Made by a program: the position numbers and the translations under genes. The notes beneath the pieces are model-generated. The model was not told where the DNA came from, did no database searches, and saw nothing but the letters and a program-made list of their open reading frames with translations. Positions 12,572 to 24,568 of a DNA stretch of 60,000 nt are shown here, piece by piece (the stretch's first letter is position 1; every line of letters begins with the position of its first letter). Where the stretch lies: NCBI GenBank assembly GCA_914767715.1, contig OU612073.1, positions 13,580,001 to 13,640,000 of the forward strand, given 5' to 3'. Source of the DNA: Membranipora membranacea (taxonomy: Eukaryota; Bryozoa; Gymnolaemata; Cheilostomatida; Membraniporidae).

Positions 12572-13160
12572 CTAAATATGAAAAAGGGATGTCAGTATTA
12601 CAGAATGTTTCACTTCTGCCATGGCTTCTTGATGGTAAAAAATAAAGTCATGTACTTGTGTACAACCAGATGAATATCACACTCTTAATCATTCTTTTTT
12701 GTATACCTCAAAATCTACCACTAGTTCATCCAGTTAATTATTTATTTGAAATAAGATAATCATTGGAACAGGGAAATTACTCTACACAATTCATTCAAAG
12801 CTAACTTGATCACATCACTTAAACCTTAAACAGCAGTTATGCGGGAACGCTTGATTCAGCAACATACAAACAGGGTTGGACTACAAGATAACCAAAAATC
12901 TGATGTTTTTTGGGAATAAGATGCTTCAAAAAACATTGATTGTATTATTAACATTTAACCCTGGAGCTTGCACGTCAAAAGATTGCATGCATATACTTGG
13001 ATTAGAAATAATGAGGTTTTAGCCATCTGCCATACTGACTCAGTTGACGTTATGATACTTGAATTTATCACCACATACTCCTAACCTTCTTAACAAAACC
13101 ACCACATGCACAGATCAATAAGTGATTACCAATGAGGACCTAGGATTAGTCCTCCAGTGA

Positions 13161-13168
13161 TATAAAAG
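13161..13168 (+). promoter_or_regulatory. TATA box of secreted gene, copy 2
   Basis: TATAAAAG at the same position relative to the start codon as in copy 1. Confidence 0.65.
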
Positions 13169-13257
13169 CAAAGAAATGAACTAAATAAAATCACAACACC
13201 TCGTGATCTATCATTTATCGGAATTGATTTTATTTTCAGTTTAAGTTGGGATTTGGA

Positions 13258-13897
13258 ATGAGGGGAGCTAGACTAATTCTTGTAGTTACTCTTCCAATCA
13301 TCTCATTAGTTTATGCAGGAGATGAGAGCATAACCAAACTTCGAACTTGTAATCGATTTCCAACTAAAAATCGATTTTCTACTAAAAACCCAGGTGAGTT
13401 CTTACGGGAGCTGCATGCACGCTTTGAAAACCTAAGTCATATATGTCTACTTGTTAAAGTTGCTAAGTTTGTAATATGCATTTGCATACTTTCACTGCTA
13501 ACACATTATATTATATATTTGTTAATCTTTCACAAATTGATAATTTGAGATATTGATAACATCCTTTATTTGGTTTTTAGACATGTATTGGTTGGCCCAA
13601 ACAGAAAAAGTATTTATTTCACCCTGGGACTGCTTTGACAGTTGTCAAGATAATTTTGGAACCGACGAAATAAGGATATTTGGCTATCCATCTTTTGATC
13701 ATCGCAGGTGTGCCTGCCGACTCTGTCCAGAGGATTACCTGCGTGGTAATAAACTGAACAGACTGCTTGACCTGATGGGATGCAGAGACATTAAGAGTAT
13801 GGAAAGTAATACAATAGACTTTCCCGCACTTCTCACATATTCCTGCAAGCCTGAGTTAGATGTATACTTCAAACATGTAATTAATTACAATTTTTAG
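13258..13897 (+). CDS. Secreted eight-cysteine protein, copy 2, nested in the receptor intron
   Basis: Exons 13258-13393 and 13581-13897, 150 residues. The mature part is the same as copy 1, with only a silent change seen in exon 2 (GACTGCTTC to GACTGCTTT). The signal peptide differs by several residues and carries variants shared with copy 3 up to about 13,276, then copy-1 variants from 13,283. The exchange breakpoint between units therefore falls inside this exon. Promoter and poly(A) signal are as in copy 1. Confidence 0.82.
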
Positions 13898-16800
13898 GGG
13901 AACTGATTTGTTAAATTTTAATTTCTTTAATTTTTATGAATCAATTTTTTTACACTTTTCAATCATATTTCATGATAATGATTAGTTACAGAACAATAAT
14001 TTACAATACATCAAACAGTGCAATCGCTTCCTGAGAAGAGGCTTACAATGTGTGTGAGAACCACTATATGGTGTTTAAACAAATTAATAAAATCTGCAAA
14101 ATAGAGCTGACATACTTTTTACTCTCGGTTGGGTGTTTACTTGGCCGGAAGGTGCTTTATTGCTGACACTAGACCTGGAAAAGATATAGTAAAAGATTAG
14201 CAAAAGTTGAGACAAGTTGGACGTTGTAGTTTGCATAACCTAGTACGTTTATGGAAGAAACTGTGGGTATAAAAACATGTTGTATGTGTCTTGGAATGCC
14301 AAGCATTGAGTCATATGAGCAAGGAATACAGGCATTTGTTTGCAGGCCAAATTTCAAACAGAAACTGCCAAGAATTAATTTCTGGCAAGTCAATATGGAG
14401 TAGAAATACTTGCTCAATAGTGTTTTTGTGAGACTAGATAACTGACTATGCAGATATTTAAATGCTAATTTTTATTTTGATGATGATACTTATTTCCTCA
14501 CCTTAGTTTATGACGAAGTGAAATGAGCACCATTGCAACAACTGTCATCAAGCTGAGACAGGCGCCAATGATGGAAATAATTAGAGCTGATGATGATGTG
14601 TCTGTATCACTTCTTGTTGAATTCTGGATATGGTTATTAGATTGTTCAGTATCATGAAGCCTGCGACTTCGGTTATATCCAGAATCAGTTGTCACTGCTA
14701 AAAAAGATCGGAGAATGATTGATTGATTTTCAAAATTTTGGTCTGCTTTTTCCCTACTTTGTTCTGCTAGAGAAGACTGTTGGCAGGGGAAATGTTCAAA
14801 ATATTGTCAGCTTCAAAATTAGAGAAGAAAGACTTTCCTTTGATAACTGCTGACTGATGATGTGAAAGTTCTAAACATATGAGACCAAGTGGTAAAGTGT
14901 CATTTATGTTAAAAAGAGAGTCTATAACTTGTGTGGACTAAACTGTATTACACCAAGATTGTTCATGTCATAGTACACTGTCCAAGCAACAGGAAAAAAT
15001 TAAGCACCTATACCTGTCTCATGTGTTTGGATTCTTGAGCTGTTGGAAACACCTGAGTTTTTGGCAACACCAAAGCATTCCAGCGGAGGGTACCATTGCT
15101 GATCTTTGCACTGGAATATGTTGACCTTGTGGCTAAGTTGGAACCCGTCCAGACAAGATGCTGTGTACTGCAGAGAACCCAAACTGATGAAGTCATGCTC
15201 TTTCAGATGTGGTATATTGGTATTACAAGACCTAACTATAAATAAAAACATTAATCATAATTTAACTTTATTAAGTGATGTAGATAATACTATATTATAA
15301 CATACAATACAAATTATTGACTCAGCTTTTACAGCGAATGCCAGTAAATTCAAATTGTATTGCTGCTATCTTGCAGCTGTATACCTAGAAAATTAGAGGA
15401 TATTTCAAAATGCATGTTACATGTGCCATAGCTCTTTTAGGTGGCAATTAGTGATATAAGACGTTTTAAAACGGTACTATCCCTCCTAATTATTTGTGAC
15501 TCGTGAGGTGTTCACCTTAAACAAGTGTTCGGTGATACAGGGTTATGATAGCGATAACATATTTAAGATAGGACAAACCTTATCAGGAAAAGTATAGTCA
15601 CGCATGATACAATTAACCCAAGATATTATCAAATGATCCCTTGTATTATATAATTTGTCAACATGGTAAAGCCTTTGTTTTATATTATAGATGGTAGTCT
15701 TTTCCAGTCCATAGATTTATCAAATATATATTATTGGGATTGGAATTTTTTAGCTATGAAATATATATAAATATGTTTAGCTATAAATCGCATCACCTTG
15801 TCCAACCCGTCCAACACATCAAATCTAATTAATCATGGCTACAATTTACAGTAAGTTTAGATAGCTTTATGGGCAGAATCCCAATGGTTAATACATTAAT
15901 TTTATTAAATTCTATTTATGATAATTGCATTCATACATACCTGAGTATCTTATGTGTATCATTTCACCTTTTAGATCATATCCTTGCACTGTCTGGTAAA
16001 CCAATGAGATTGCAGAGGGGCCAGAAAATGTCAGCAGGCGATTCTTTTCATTCTGATTTTTCAAGTTGAGCATATCGTCTATGTTTAAGATGTTCAGCTT
16101 CTGAAAGTTTGGCAGTATCGGATCTACCTGAAATATTTCTACAGTCACAGTCCCTGCCAATGGCAGATTCGTAAGTGCTGCCCACATGCTGCTGCTTGAT
16201 GTCTCATTTTGGACTTCTCTTTTGAAGCTGGGATCATTTGTGATGTATCCATCAGGGTATGCACTGGCATCAATCAGACCCTTAGGTTGTGAAATTGAGA
16301 ACCGAAACACAGGATATACTGAAAGAAAATTTCCATCAGGTGTTACCATTTTATTTGTACCAATAACAGGTGCACAGAAGGGCTCTTTGTGCCATAGATT
16401 GGGGTATGAAGGAATGTCACAGATTTGAATGTTGTGATTAGCAAAATTCTACCAATAAAATTGAAGCTTTTGATATAATTTACAAATAGTGGCAGTGAGA
16501 GACCTCATGGTGCTCTCTTTAATATTTTCAGTTAATCTCAAAGTTGGTGACATTGCTGTGAGTGCAGGCTCTTCAGGACAGCAGTCAAAGCCTTAAAACA
16601 TTGTTGTTCGTGTTATAGGGGCCGTATGCCTATACACCGCTTGAGTGTTGGATTGAACTAAGTACCTAAAATACTGCTGCACCAACAAACCATCTACTAC
16701 GATTTTGTCATAAAACTGGTTACTGCCTATACTTGACTTTTTCTGTAATTGAATTACCTGCAAATTCAATGCGGTATCCGGAATGGACTTTGGCTTCAAT

Positions 16801-19800
16801 CCACAGTAGTAGATCAACTTCACCACTAAAGTATTCTCTCTGTTGTGGGTATGATCCCTTCTCTGTATTACTTGTTATCGTTCTGTTCAAGAGGCAGTGA
16901 CTGCTGTCATTACTCTGCTGATTGAAGATGAGTACGCAGCTGTCACAAGACCCAATAATCCGGATCTGACGCTTATCTGCCTTGGCTAGTTTCCCTGAAA
17001 TCCCCAAGGTACAATGTCTTACTGTCGTCTGGGTTTCTGCTGTGATTTTGTTATCACGATCGTTTGATGAGCTGCAAACCTCAACATTGTCTATATCAAA
17101 CCTTGTCTCTCCTTTCGAACCACCTAAAATATTTCAATCACTTAAAATAACAGCTGGTTTACAAAAGCATCAATTTTGTCTGTGAAATTGATTGAAGCAA
17201 AGCACAGCTTCACCAAACCGCATGTGAAGATAGCAAAAAATTCCAGGTTAGGTTAAATAATCAATTTATGCAAATAACATTGAGGAAAAGACAACAACTA
17301 TATTTATCTTTATTTATTGGTTATCAAAACCACAGGGTCATAAACCTTAAAAGTGTGATATATTAATTTCATATAAATCAAGATCAAAACCAACCTTGTG
17401 TGCATAATACTCCATATAATATTGTTATAAGGATGAAACTTTCAGCAATTCTGATGCACAACCTGAAATTCATATTATAAATCAGTTCTGGAAATGTGTG
17501 ACATAGGCTTGCAATATGGATTCTAAGGAAATGCATCTTCGATTCAAACCGTTCAAACATACTATTGATCAAGTTACTTCCATAGGACACATAGCACGCA
17601 TAGCGTAAGGGAGGTAAGAGAGGTAACTCCTGGAATATAAAGTGCAAACAACAAAACAATAGGATTCTACTCACATATTGTCATCGGTTGGTATTGTTTA
17701 TGAAATCTTGAAAAAAATGACTTGGAGAGACTTTATACAGTTGCGTGAATGCTGCAGCCACCAAGCTTGAAGATAAACATTCAACTGCCTGGAGGAGAAA
17801 CAAAGTTTTGTATTTGTTTCATCATTTAGTATGAATTTAGAATAATTTGAACAAACTACAATGCGTGATTAACAGAAAATCACATTCAAATTACAGCATT
17901 TTTTACCTGTTTCATAACAGTGGCTCTGCTCTGTTTTCCTTGTTGCCCCTTGTTTGAATCGTTAGATTATTAACACTAATCCCACCTGTGGTAAATGGTT
18001 TTAATTTTTTGTAGGTTGCAGTGTATTTCTAGCTGATAATTGCACATTGTAATATTATTAAGTCTCAGCAGTATCTTTGAGCGGAACCTTCCAAGTACAA
18101 AGTGGTGTTGCAGTTGCATTTTTTGTCTGATTCTTGGTTTGGTATTTTTCTTTGGCATATCCTGTTTTCCCACACTGCCCTATCAATAATCTATATTGCA
18201 ATGTATTTCAACACAACTTGGAAGGAGAGAGGCAGCCTTAATTTTTTGGAATGATACTGGGATCGATTTTTTACCATGTTAAATATTTATCCCAGGTCTT
18301 AATCGAAATTCAATTCCAATGCACAGGTGTTGTGAATTGAAATTGTTAAGTCTCAACATCAAAAAGCTAAATTTCTCGACTGTATGTTGCATGTTGCCTA
18401 GATCCATATTTCAATCAGTCAAGAATACAGCCCTCCATACATGGTTATAATTTGATCAAACAAGCCTCTTCCTACTGCAAAAAATTCCTGTCTGAATAAT
18501 TTATGGCTATTTGAAAGTCTACAAATTCTTACTCTAGAATAATACCTGCGATTGACAGTAACACAGATTAAAGAATAATAGTGACATCATTGTATGACTA
18601 ATTATGACAGATACGAATGATCACCCTGAACTCAAATATGATGTCATTATCCTCAAGTGAGTACACATGATCCGAGACATTATTTATCAGATCCACTCTT
18701 ACATCACATCGGCAAGCTCTATAATCGTCTTTGTATGGACGGGATAAGTGAGAAGACTATAAAGTCGTTCAGGCCTTGAACTGGAACACTGTAATGTAAT
18801 ATAATGTTTAGACGAGATTAAACTGAGACATTCCTACTCTTTGCAGATTGAATCATTATTCAATAACTTCACTGAATATGTATATCATCATATCATTGGG
18901 CGGGTAATTTAAAATTACAGTATCTGTCTGCAGTAGTATTTTACCCTAGCTAGTCTCTTTTAACTCATATTTGGAGCTGCTCTGGACCACATTGATGAAT
19001 TCTTATTAGCCATATACCTAGCTGATATTATTCTGTGGTAATATAATCCTCCCAGTGTGATGGTAATCAATCTCGGTAAAAGTGCTTTAATGGCACAGGG
19101 CTGTGCGCTTTGGTTTCTAACCTACAGCGACGCATGCTTTTTTAGGGATTCCCTAATCATAACCCAATATAGCACAGTATATCACCTCTCATTTCTGCTT
19201 AGTGGACCTTTCCAATAACTCATATTTGGAGGTGCTACGTTTCAGAGATTTGTTTAGTATAAGATTCTTCTATCCAGTTTTATTTCAATTCAGTATCACC
19301 ACTTGCTCTTGACATGCAATCACTGCTATTACACACGACATATTGTCAAGTATAATACATAAACAATAATATGAAATTTTCAGAAAGAATTAATGACATT
19401 CTTTACGTCTTGATTATCACAATTTCTCTTTGTTACTGTCTAGTACTACAGTGACTCATCCACAAGGTATCATTAATACAACATAATCTTATATTGTGCA
19501 AGCTGTGTGAATATGGAGGTAATTTGGATAGATTTTCCCATGAGAGGGTAGCATCTCAGAGAGAGTAAGGAGCCTGTCCTATCGCAATGGCGTAATCCTC
19601 CAGAAAATTACTTCAACCAGGATTATGCTAATGATTGATGGGATGCAGTGATTAGTAGTGAACAAAAAAATTACATTCTGGCATTCATCACTGGTGCTGG
19701 TATCTATCAATGACCTTAGTGTCGTTATGATGAACAATGGAAAAGCTTTCATGACCGAATTTCTGAAAAGGTGATCAATGGTGTCAGCAGGGTGGCTTGT

Positions 19801-22681
19801 TTCGGACTCTTCCCCATCCTGATCTTATGACGGATCAAGGTTGATCGTTCCAGTATGGATAAGTTTTAATAACAAGCAAAAAATTGATGCAGCATCTTCA
19901 GCTTTGCATGCCATGAGGTGTATCACAGCTGTTTTCATCTTTTAGGAGAAAGTATCAGTTAGATTTGTGCAGGCAATGATATCACATTATATAATGTATG
20001 ATGTTGACATGTGGGGATGGTTGTATTTTGCTAACAGCATCAACCACTATTATGAACCACCATGGTTAACAATGAATAACTCAAGAATACCACAGCGACC
20101 AAGAAACTGAATTACTTTGTTTTAATGGAGAATGTAGATGATATATTCGCTGTCTCTCGTTGGGCATAAGCAATTGATACCTGATGGTACCTTACGGAAC
20201 TTATCTGGACTAGATAGTTTATTACGCTGAATATAAGGGCATGGGCTGGTGGAATGTCGGAACCTGGTGACTAATCAAAGCCAACAAATACCTTCTTTCA
20301 TTATCTGCCTCTAGTAAAGAGCCTAAAGCCAAGCACTTCTATCAAGTTGCACAATTATATTACCACAGACTATAAATAATATATATCCATAGTCTCTGAT
20401 AATAAGCACAACTTTCTCGGCAACTGATGAACTATCAAGTTAGAAAAAGATGGGAAGCATTTCAGTATGGATACCCCTTCTTTCACCCTCCAGGGACTTA
20501 TATCTAATGTTTCTTTCTACAACCAATAAGGTACCTTCCGAAAAGTACCATATGACCTTAGCTCTGACTCCAACCCAGACAATCAGAGCCAACACATTAG
20601 CTATGCCGCCCTAAGCAAACAAAGTTTGACACTTTGAAGACGCTAACACATTTTATAACCAATATTTTCCTCTTAAGGTAAGTGACAGTTTTTCTACTTC
20701 ACGCTTCCGTGTCTAGAATTACTCATCTCTTATTCTCTACCTACACAAATGTAGCTCCTGATACATATTAACTTTCCTCATTTTTTGATAACCTTGTATA
20801 GAAAGAGTTAATACTATTTATGATTACTTGGAAAACCTGAGAGTAGTTAAAGAGTCGAAAATTAGGAGGCTTGATGTTATAATAAATTGTTATATATACT
20901 TTTATTGTCAATCTACAATCATCTTTAGGAATGTTTTTCATGCAGTGACAGAACAAATAAATTAAACAATAATAACCCTTAACCTTATAGCTTAACCCGA
21001 CTTTGAGCTTTCTATTTCTATTGTGAATGCGCCTCTTCACTGGCTATAAATTTAGATTTAATTAAATTCATCAGAAAAACATGATGCATTTAATTTCCGT
21101 TTAAGTGAGAACCTAGAACTATAAACCCCTGGTTGTAGCACACAATAATAAATCTGGAGCAGATTTACGAGAGCTTGCTTCCCCCGTTTGTGCATCATTC
21201 TTAATAAATGTGATATTCTGGTAATTATAGCGATATTTTATTGATATGATTTATTTTGTTTTAATTTTGTAGTTAATTCAGCTGCTGCATTGATATTACG
21301 GTAGATATTGAAAAATGACTAAAATGTTTATCTTTGAATCCATAAACTGTGATCAATAAACTATGTATAGACAGCAAGTCACATCTTCAAGTATTTAATT
21401 TCGGTCTCAAATAAACCAGATTTAGGAAGTCAAACATAAACTCGTGACTCATTAAACAGTGTGTAAATGCTACGCCTAAAATATTGTATTATCATTTTAA
21501 TATGCGAAGGGTTATGTTTGACATGAATATCTTGGCATACCTTCTTACAGAGATGTTCCGTCAAAATGTTGGTAATTTTAAGACAATGGCTTATTTGCCA
21601 CAATGTAATGAATTTCAATTGGATGAATAATGAAATAAAAGTATCAACAGGATGGGACAAAGATCAGCGGTTCTATCCATAACTTAGGGCGCTACCAAAC
21701 CATCGATCATAAGTACATTCATTGTGAAAATTCACAATTACGTCAAACGCAAAAAATTCTAAATCTTCCACCTGCCTATTAACCATGAGCAGTCCAATAC
21801 ATGTTGTATGGATTAAGGCGAAACCTTGACGTTCGTTAGTCTAAGCCTCTTATTTTGCATAAGCAGGAAACCCGCAGCACAATGCGTATTTGAATTAAGT
21901 CTTAATAATTTGCATGACAATGAGACCAGTCGACCAATCAGATGAATGGTAAGCAGAACAAAGGATAAAGCACATCCTTTTATTCAGCTTAATTATTATC
22001 ATAATCTGCAATATATTTCTATCAAGAGTCATAGTCATCAAGTGTTAGCTTAGCACTGTGCTTGTGATTACAATTTTTGACTAGCGAATTTATTTTATTG
22101 GTAAATTCGATAGCAGTTGCTTTGGAGGCTATAAGATTGAAAGAGTACACTGAAATAGTATTTGCCTGATTCAATAGCTTTAGAATTTTATTATTTTTAA
22201 CTACAAAACAATGCCATAATCATAGAAAATTGCCGAGACAAATACAAAGCAATATTGATGCATAAATACAATGTGCTATTAAATGAGATAAATATTTCTT
22301 ATCCATAAAGAGGTGTTACTGTGATTGACACGAGTGCACCACAAAGCCCTGGATTATTCAGATTGTGAAAACCACTTATTACGTCAACTGCAAAAAAAGT
22401 TGATTCAACCCATCCGCTTTATCAAGTGTTTTCTGGGTTTAGTTATTTTACTATACATAATTCAGGAAAAGCGATCCATTTCTTACCAAAAAAATAACTG
22501 GCACTACAAATTTACGGAATAGTCAAATGAACAACTAATCAGAAGAAAAAAATTTCACCTGGTAACTAGCTTAATTTTTGTCAAAAAAACTTTCATGATC
22601 ATCATGAGTATAAACTCGGTAAACACTGAGAGCGTCTTCAAAATCACAGCTTCTAACTGTAGGTGTAGGTTTTATCAGCAC

Positions 22682-23258
22682 TTATTGTGATTGCCGAGCT
22701 GCTATGTTGGTTCGCACTCGGACGTGCCTCAGACCATCTTTCGGGGACAGGTTGGCGTTGATGCCAGTTTGCGTGATTTCATTTTGCTCTGCTTCAGAAC
22801 GGCCTATGTGCACCTCAACCTCAGTTGTTTGTGGTCTCTGGGTGAAGACTCGCAAGCCTCTTGGCCCCCGACAAGGCATAGGAGGTGTATTAGGCATCTT
22901 CATTTTTGCTCTGTGATTCGGTCTAAATTTGTCAGAGAACTCCGAACACTTTAGTTTGTTATGAATATTCACACCCCTTTTACTAAATTCTCGCGAGATA
23001 GATCCAACAAATCTGAAAAAGGAACTTTTAAGTTTTCAGTTAATGAGGGTTCAGATATAAAGTCTGCATTAGTGTCCTCCCCAGTTGTTGCTGCAGATCT
23101 TTTGGAGTCACACACAGAGATTTTTCGGTTCACATCACTCATCATATCGTACTCGTCTATCTCACAATAATCCAGATATGGATCAGTTTTCTCTATGAAT
23201 TCATAGTCTGACACAGAACTGATATTGTCGTCCATCCTGACAGTCTCTTCATTGAAAT
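22682..23258 (-). pseudogene. Cytoplasmic tail exon with ITAM, copy 3 (frameshifted)
   Basis: Same exon as 1,422-1,999. The ITAM and YxxM are unchanged. One base is missing near 23,005 (CCTAAC in copies 1 and 2, CCAAC here), so the frame shifts and stops at 22,969. The original frame can still be followed from there to 22,682. Confidence 0.8.
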
Positions 23259-23860
23259 CTAAATATGAAAAAGGGATGTCAGTATTACAGACTGTTTGAC
23301 TTCTGGCTTCTTGATGGTAAAAAATAAAGTCATGTACTTGTGTGCAACCAGATGAAAATCACACTCTTAATCATTCTTTTTTGTATACCTCAAAATCTAC
23401 CACTAGTTCATCTAGTTAATTATATTTGAAATAAGATAATCATTGGAACAGGGAAATTACTCTACACAATCCATTCACAGCTAACTTGATCACATCACTT
23501 AAACCTAGCCTTTCAGGCAGCCACACAAAACAGCAGTTATGCGGGAACGCTAAATTCAGCAACATACAAACAGGGTTGGACTACAAGATAACCAAAAATC
23601 TGATGTTTTTTGGGAATAAGATGCTTCAAAAAACATTGATTGTATTATTAACATTTAACCCTGGAGCTTGCACGTCAAAAGATTGCATGCATATACTTGG
23701 ATTAGAAATAATGAGGTTTTAGCCATCTGCCATACTGACTCAGTTGACGTTATGATACTTGAATTTATCACCACATACTCCTAACCTTCTTAACACAACC
23801 ACCACATGCACAGATCAATAAGTGATTACCATTGAGGATCTAGGATTAGTCCTCCAGTGA

Positions 23861-23868
23861 TATAAAAG
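23861..23868 (+). promoter_or_regulatory. TATA box of secreted gene, copy 3
   Basis: TATAAAAG at the same position relative to the start codon as in copies 1 and 2, although the gene body has diverged. Confidence 0.65.
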
Positions 23869-23957
23869 CAAAGAACTGAACTAAATAAAATCACAACACG
23901 TCGTGATCTATCATTAATCGGAATTGATTTTATTTTCAGTTTAAGTTGGGATTTGGA

Positions 23958-24568
23958 ATGAGGGGAGCAAGACTAATTTTTGTGGTAATTCTTCCCATCA
24001 TCTCATTACTTTATGCAGGAGCTGAAAGCATAACCAAACTCCGGGCTTGTAATCGATTTCCTACTAAAAATCGATTTTCTACTAAACACCCAGGTGAGTT
24101 CTTATAGGAGCTCCATGCACTCTTGGATAATCTAAGTCATATATGTCTACTTGTTAAAGTCGCTTAGCTTGTAACATGCATCTGCATACTTTCACTGCTA
24201 ACATATATATCTGTACATGTTGATCTTTCACAAGTTGATAATTTGAGATAATTATTGATAATATCTATTATTCGTTTTTAGACATGTATTGGTTGGCTCA
24301 AACGGAAAAAGTGTTTATATCATTCTCTGACTGCTTTGACAGTTGTCAAGACAATTTTGGCACTGATGAAATAAGGATATTTGGCAATCGCGCTCTTGAT
24401 GAACGAAGGTGTGCCTGTCGGCTATGTCCAGAGGATTACATGCGTGGTAACAAGCTTAACCGATTGCTGAGCCTTATGGGATGCAGCGATGTCAAGAGTA
24501 TGGAAATGAATACAAAAGACTTTCCTGGCCTTCGCACATATTCATGCAAACCTGAGGGAGATGTATAA
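23958..24568 (+). CDS. Secreted eight-cysteine protein, copy 3 (diverged paralogue)
   Basis: Exons 23958-24093 and 24282-24568, 140 residues, with the same intron position and phase. All eight cysteines are kept. Many other residues differ from copies 1 and 2, mostly in short clusters: the stretch before DCFD, the loop after RIFG, and the last third. The C-terminus is ten residues shorter because TAC became TAA. The open frame despite this divergence argues that this copy is, or recently was, functional. Confidence 0.8.

Larger units (their letters stand above)
12252..17473 (-). pseudogene. ITAM-bearing sushi receptor, copy 2 (tail shortened by a stop)
   Basis: Same gene as copy 1. Exons: 17395-17473, 16758-17123, 15941-16591, 15014-15235, 14502-14697, 14116-14174, 12252-12571. 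The third exon is 651 bases and lacks the 11-bp deletion of copy 1, but it keeps an in-frame TAG at 16,449-16,451, shared with copy 1. Its last part reads as a beta-rich module ending in a hydrophobic LVYQT segment, like the last strands of a CUB domain (weak). The tail exon acquires TAG at 12,252-12,254 where copy 1 has a Glu codon. This removes about 86 tail residues but leaves the ITAM and YxxM. This is the cleanest copy for judging the exon structure. If the TAG in exon 3 is bypassed or polymorphic, the product would be a receptor with a short ITAM tail. Confidence 0.8.
10616..21295. repeat. Tandem array unit, copy 2 (mosaic)
   Basis: Second unit, in the same orientation as copy 1. Its left part (10,616 to about 13,276) shares many single-base variants with copy 3 against copy 1, for example at the very start of the unit and around 12,840-13,150. 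From about 13,283 to 18,874 it is nearly identical to copy 1. A stretch of about 116 bp at 18,875-18,990 is absent from copy 1. I read this as a past exchange between units. Confidence 0.95.
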
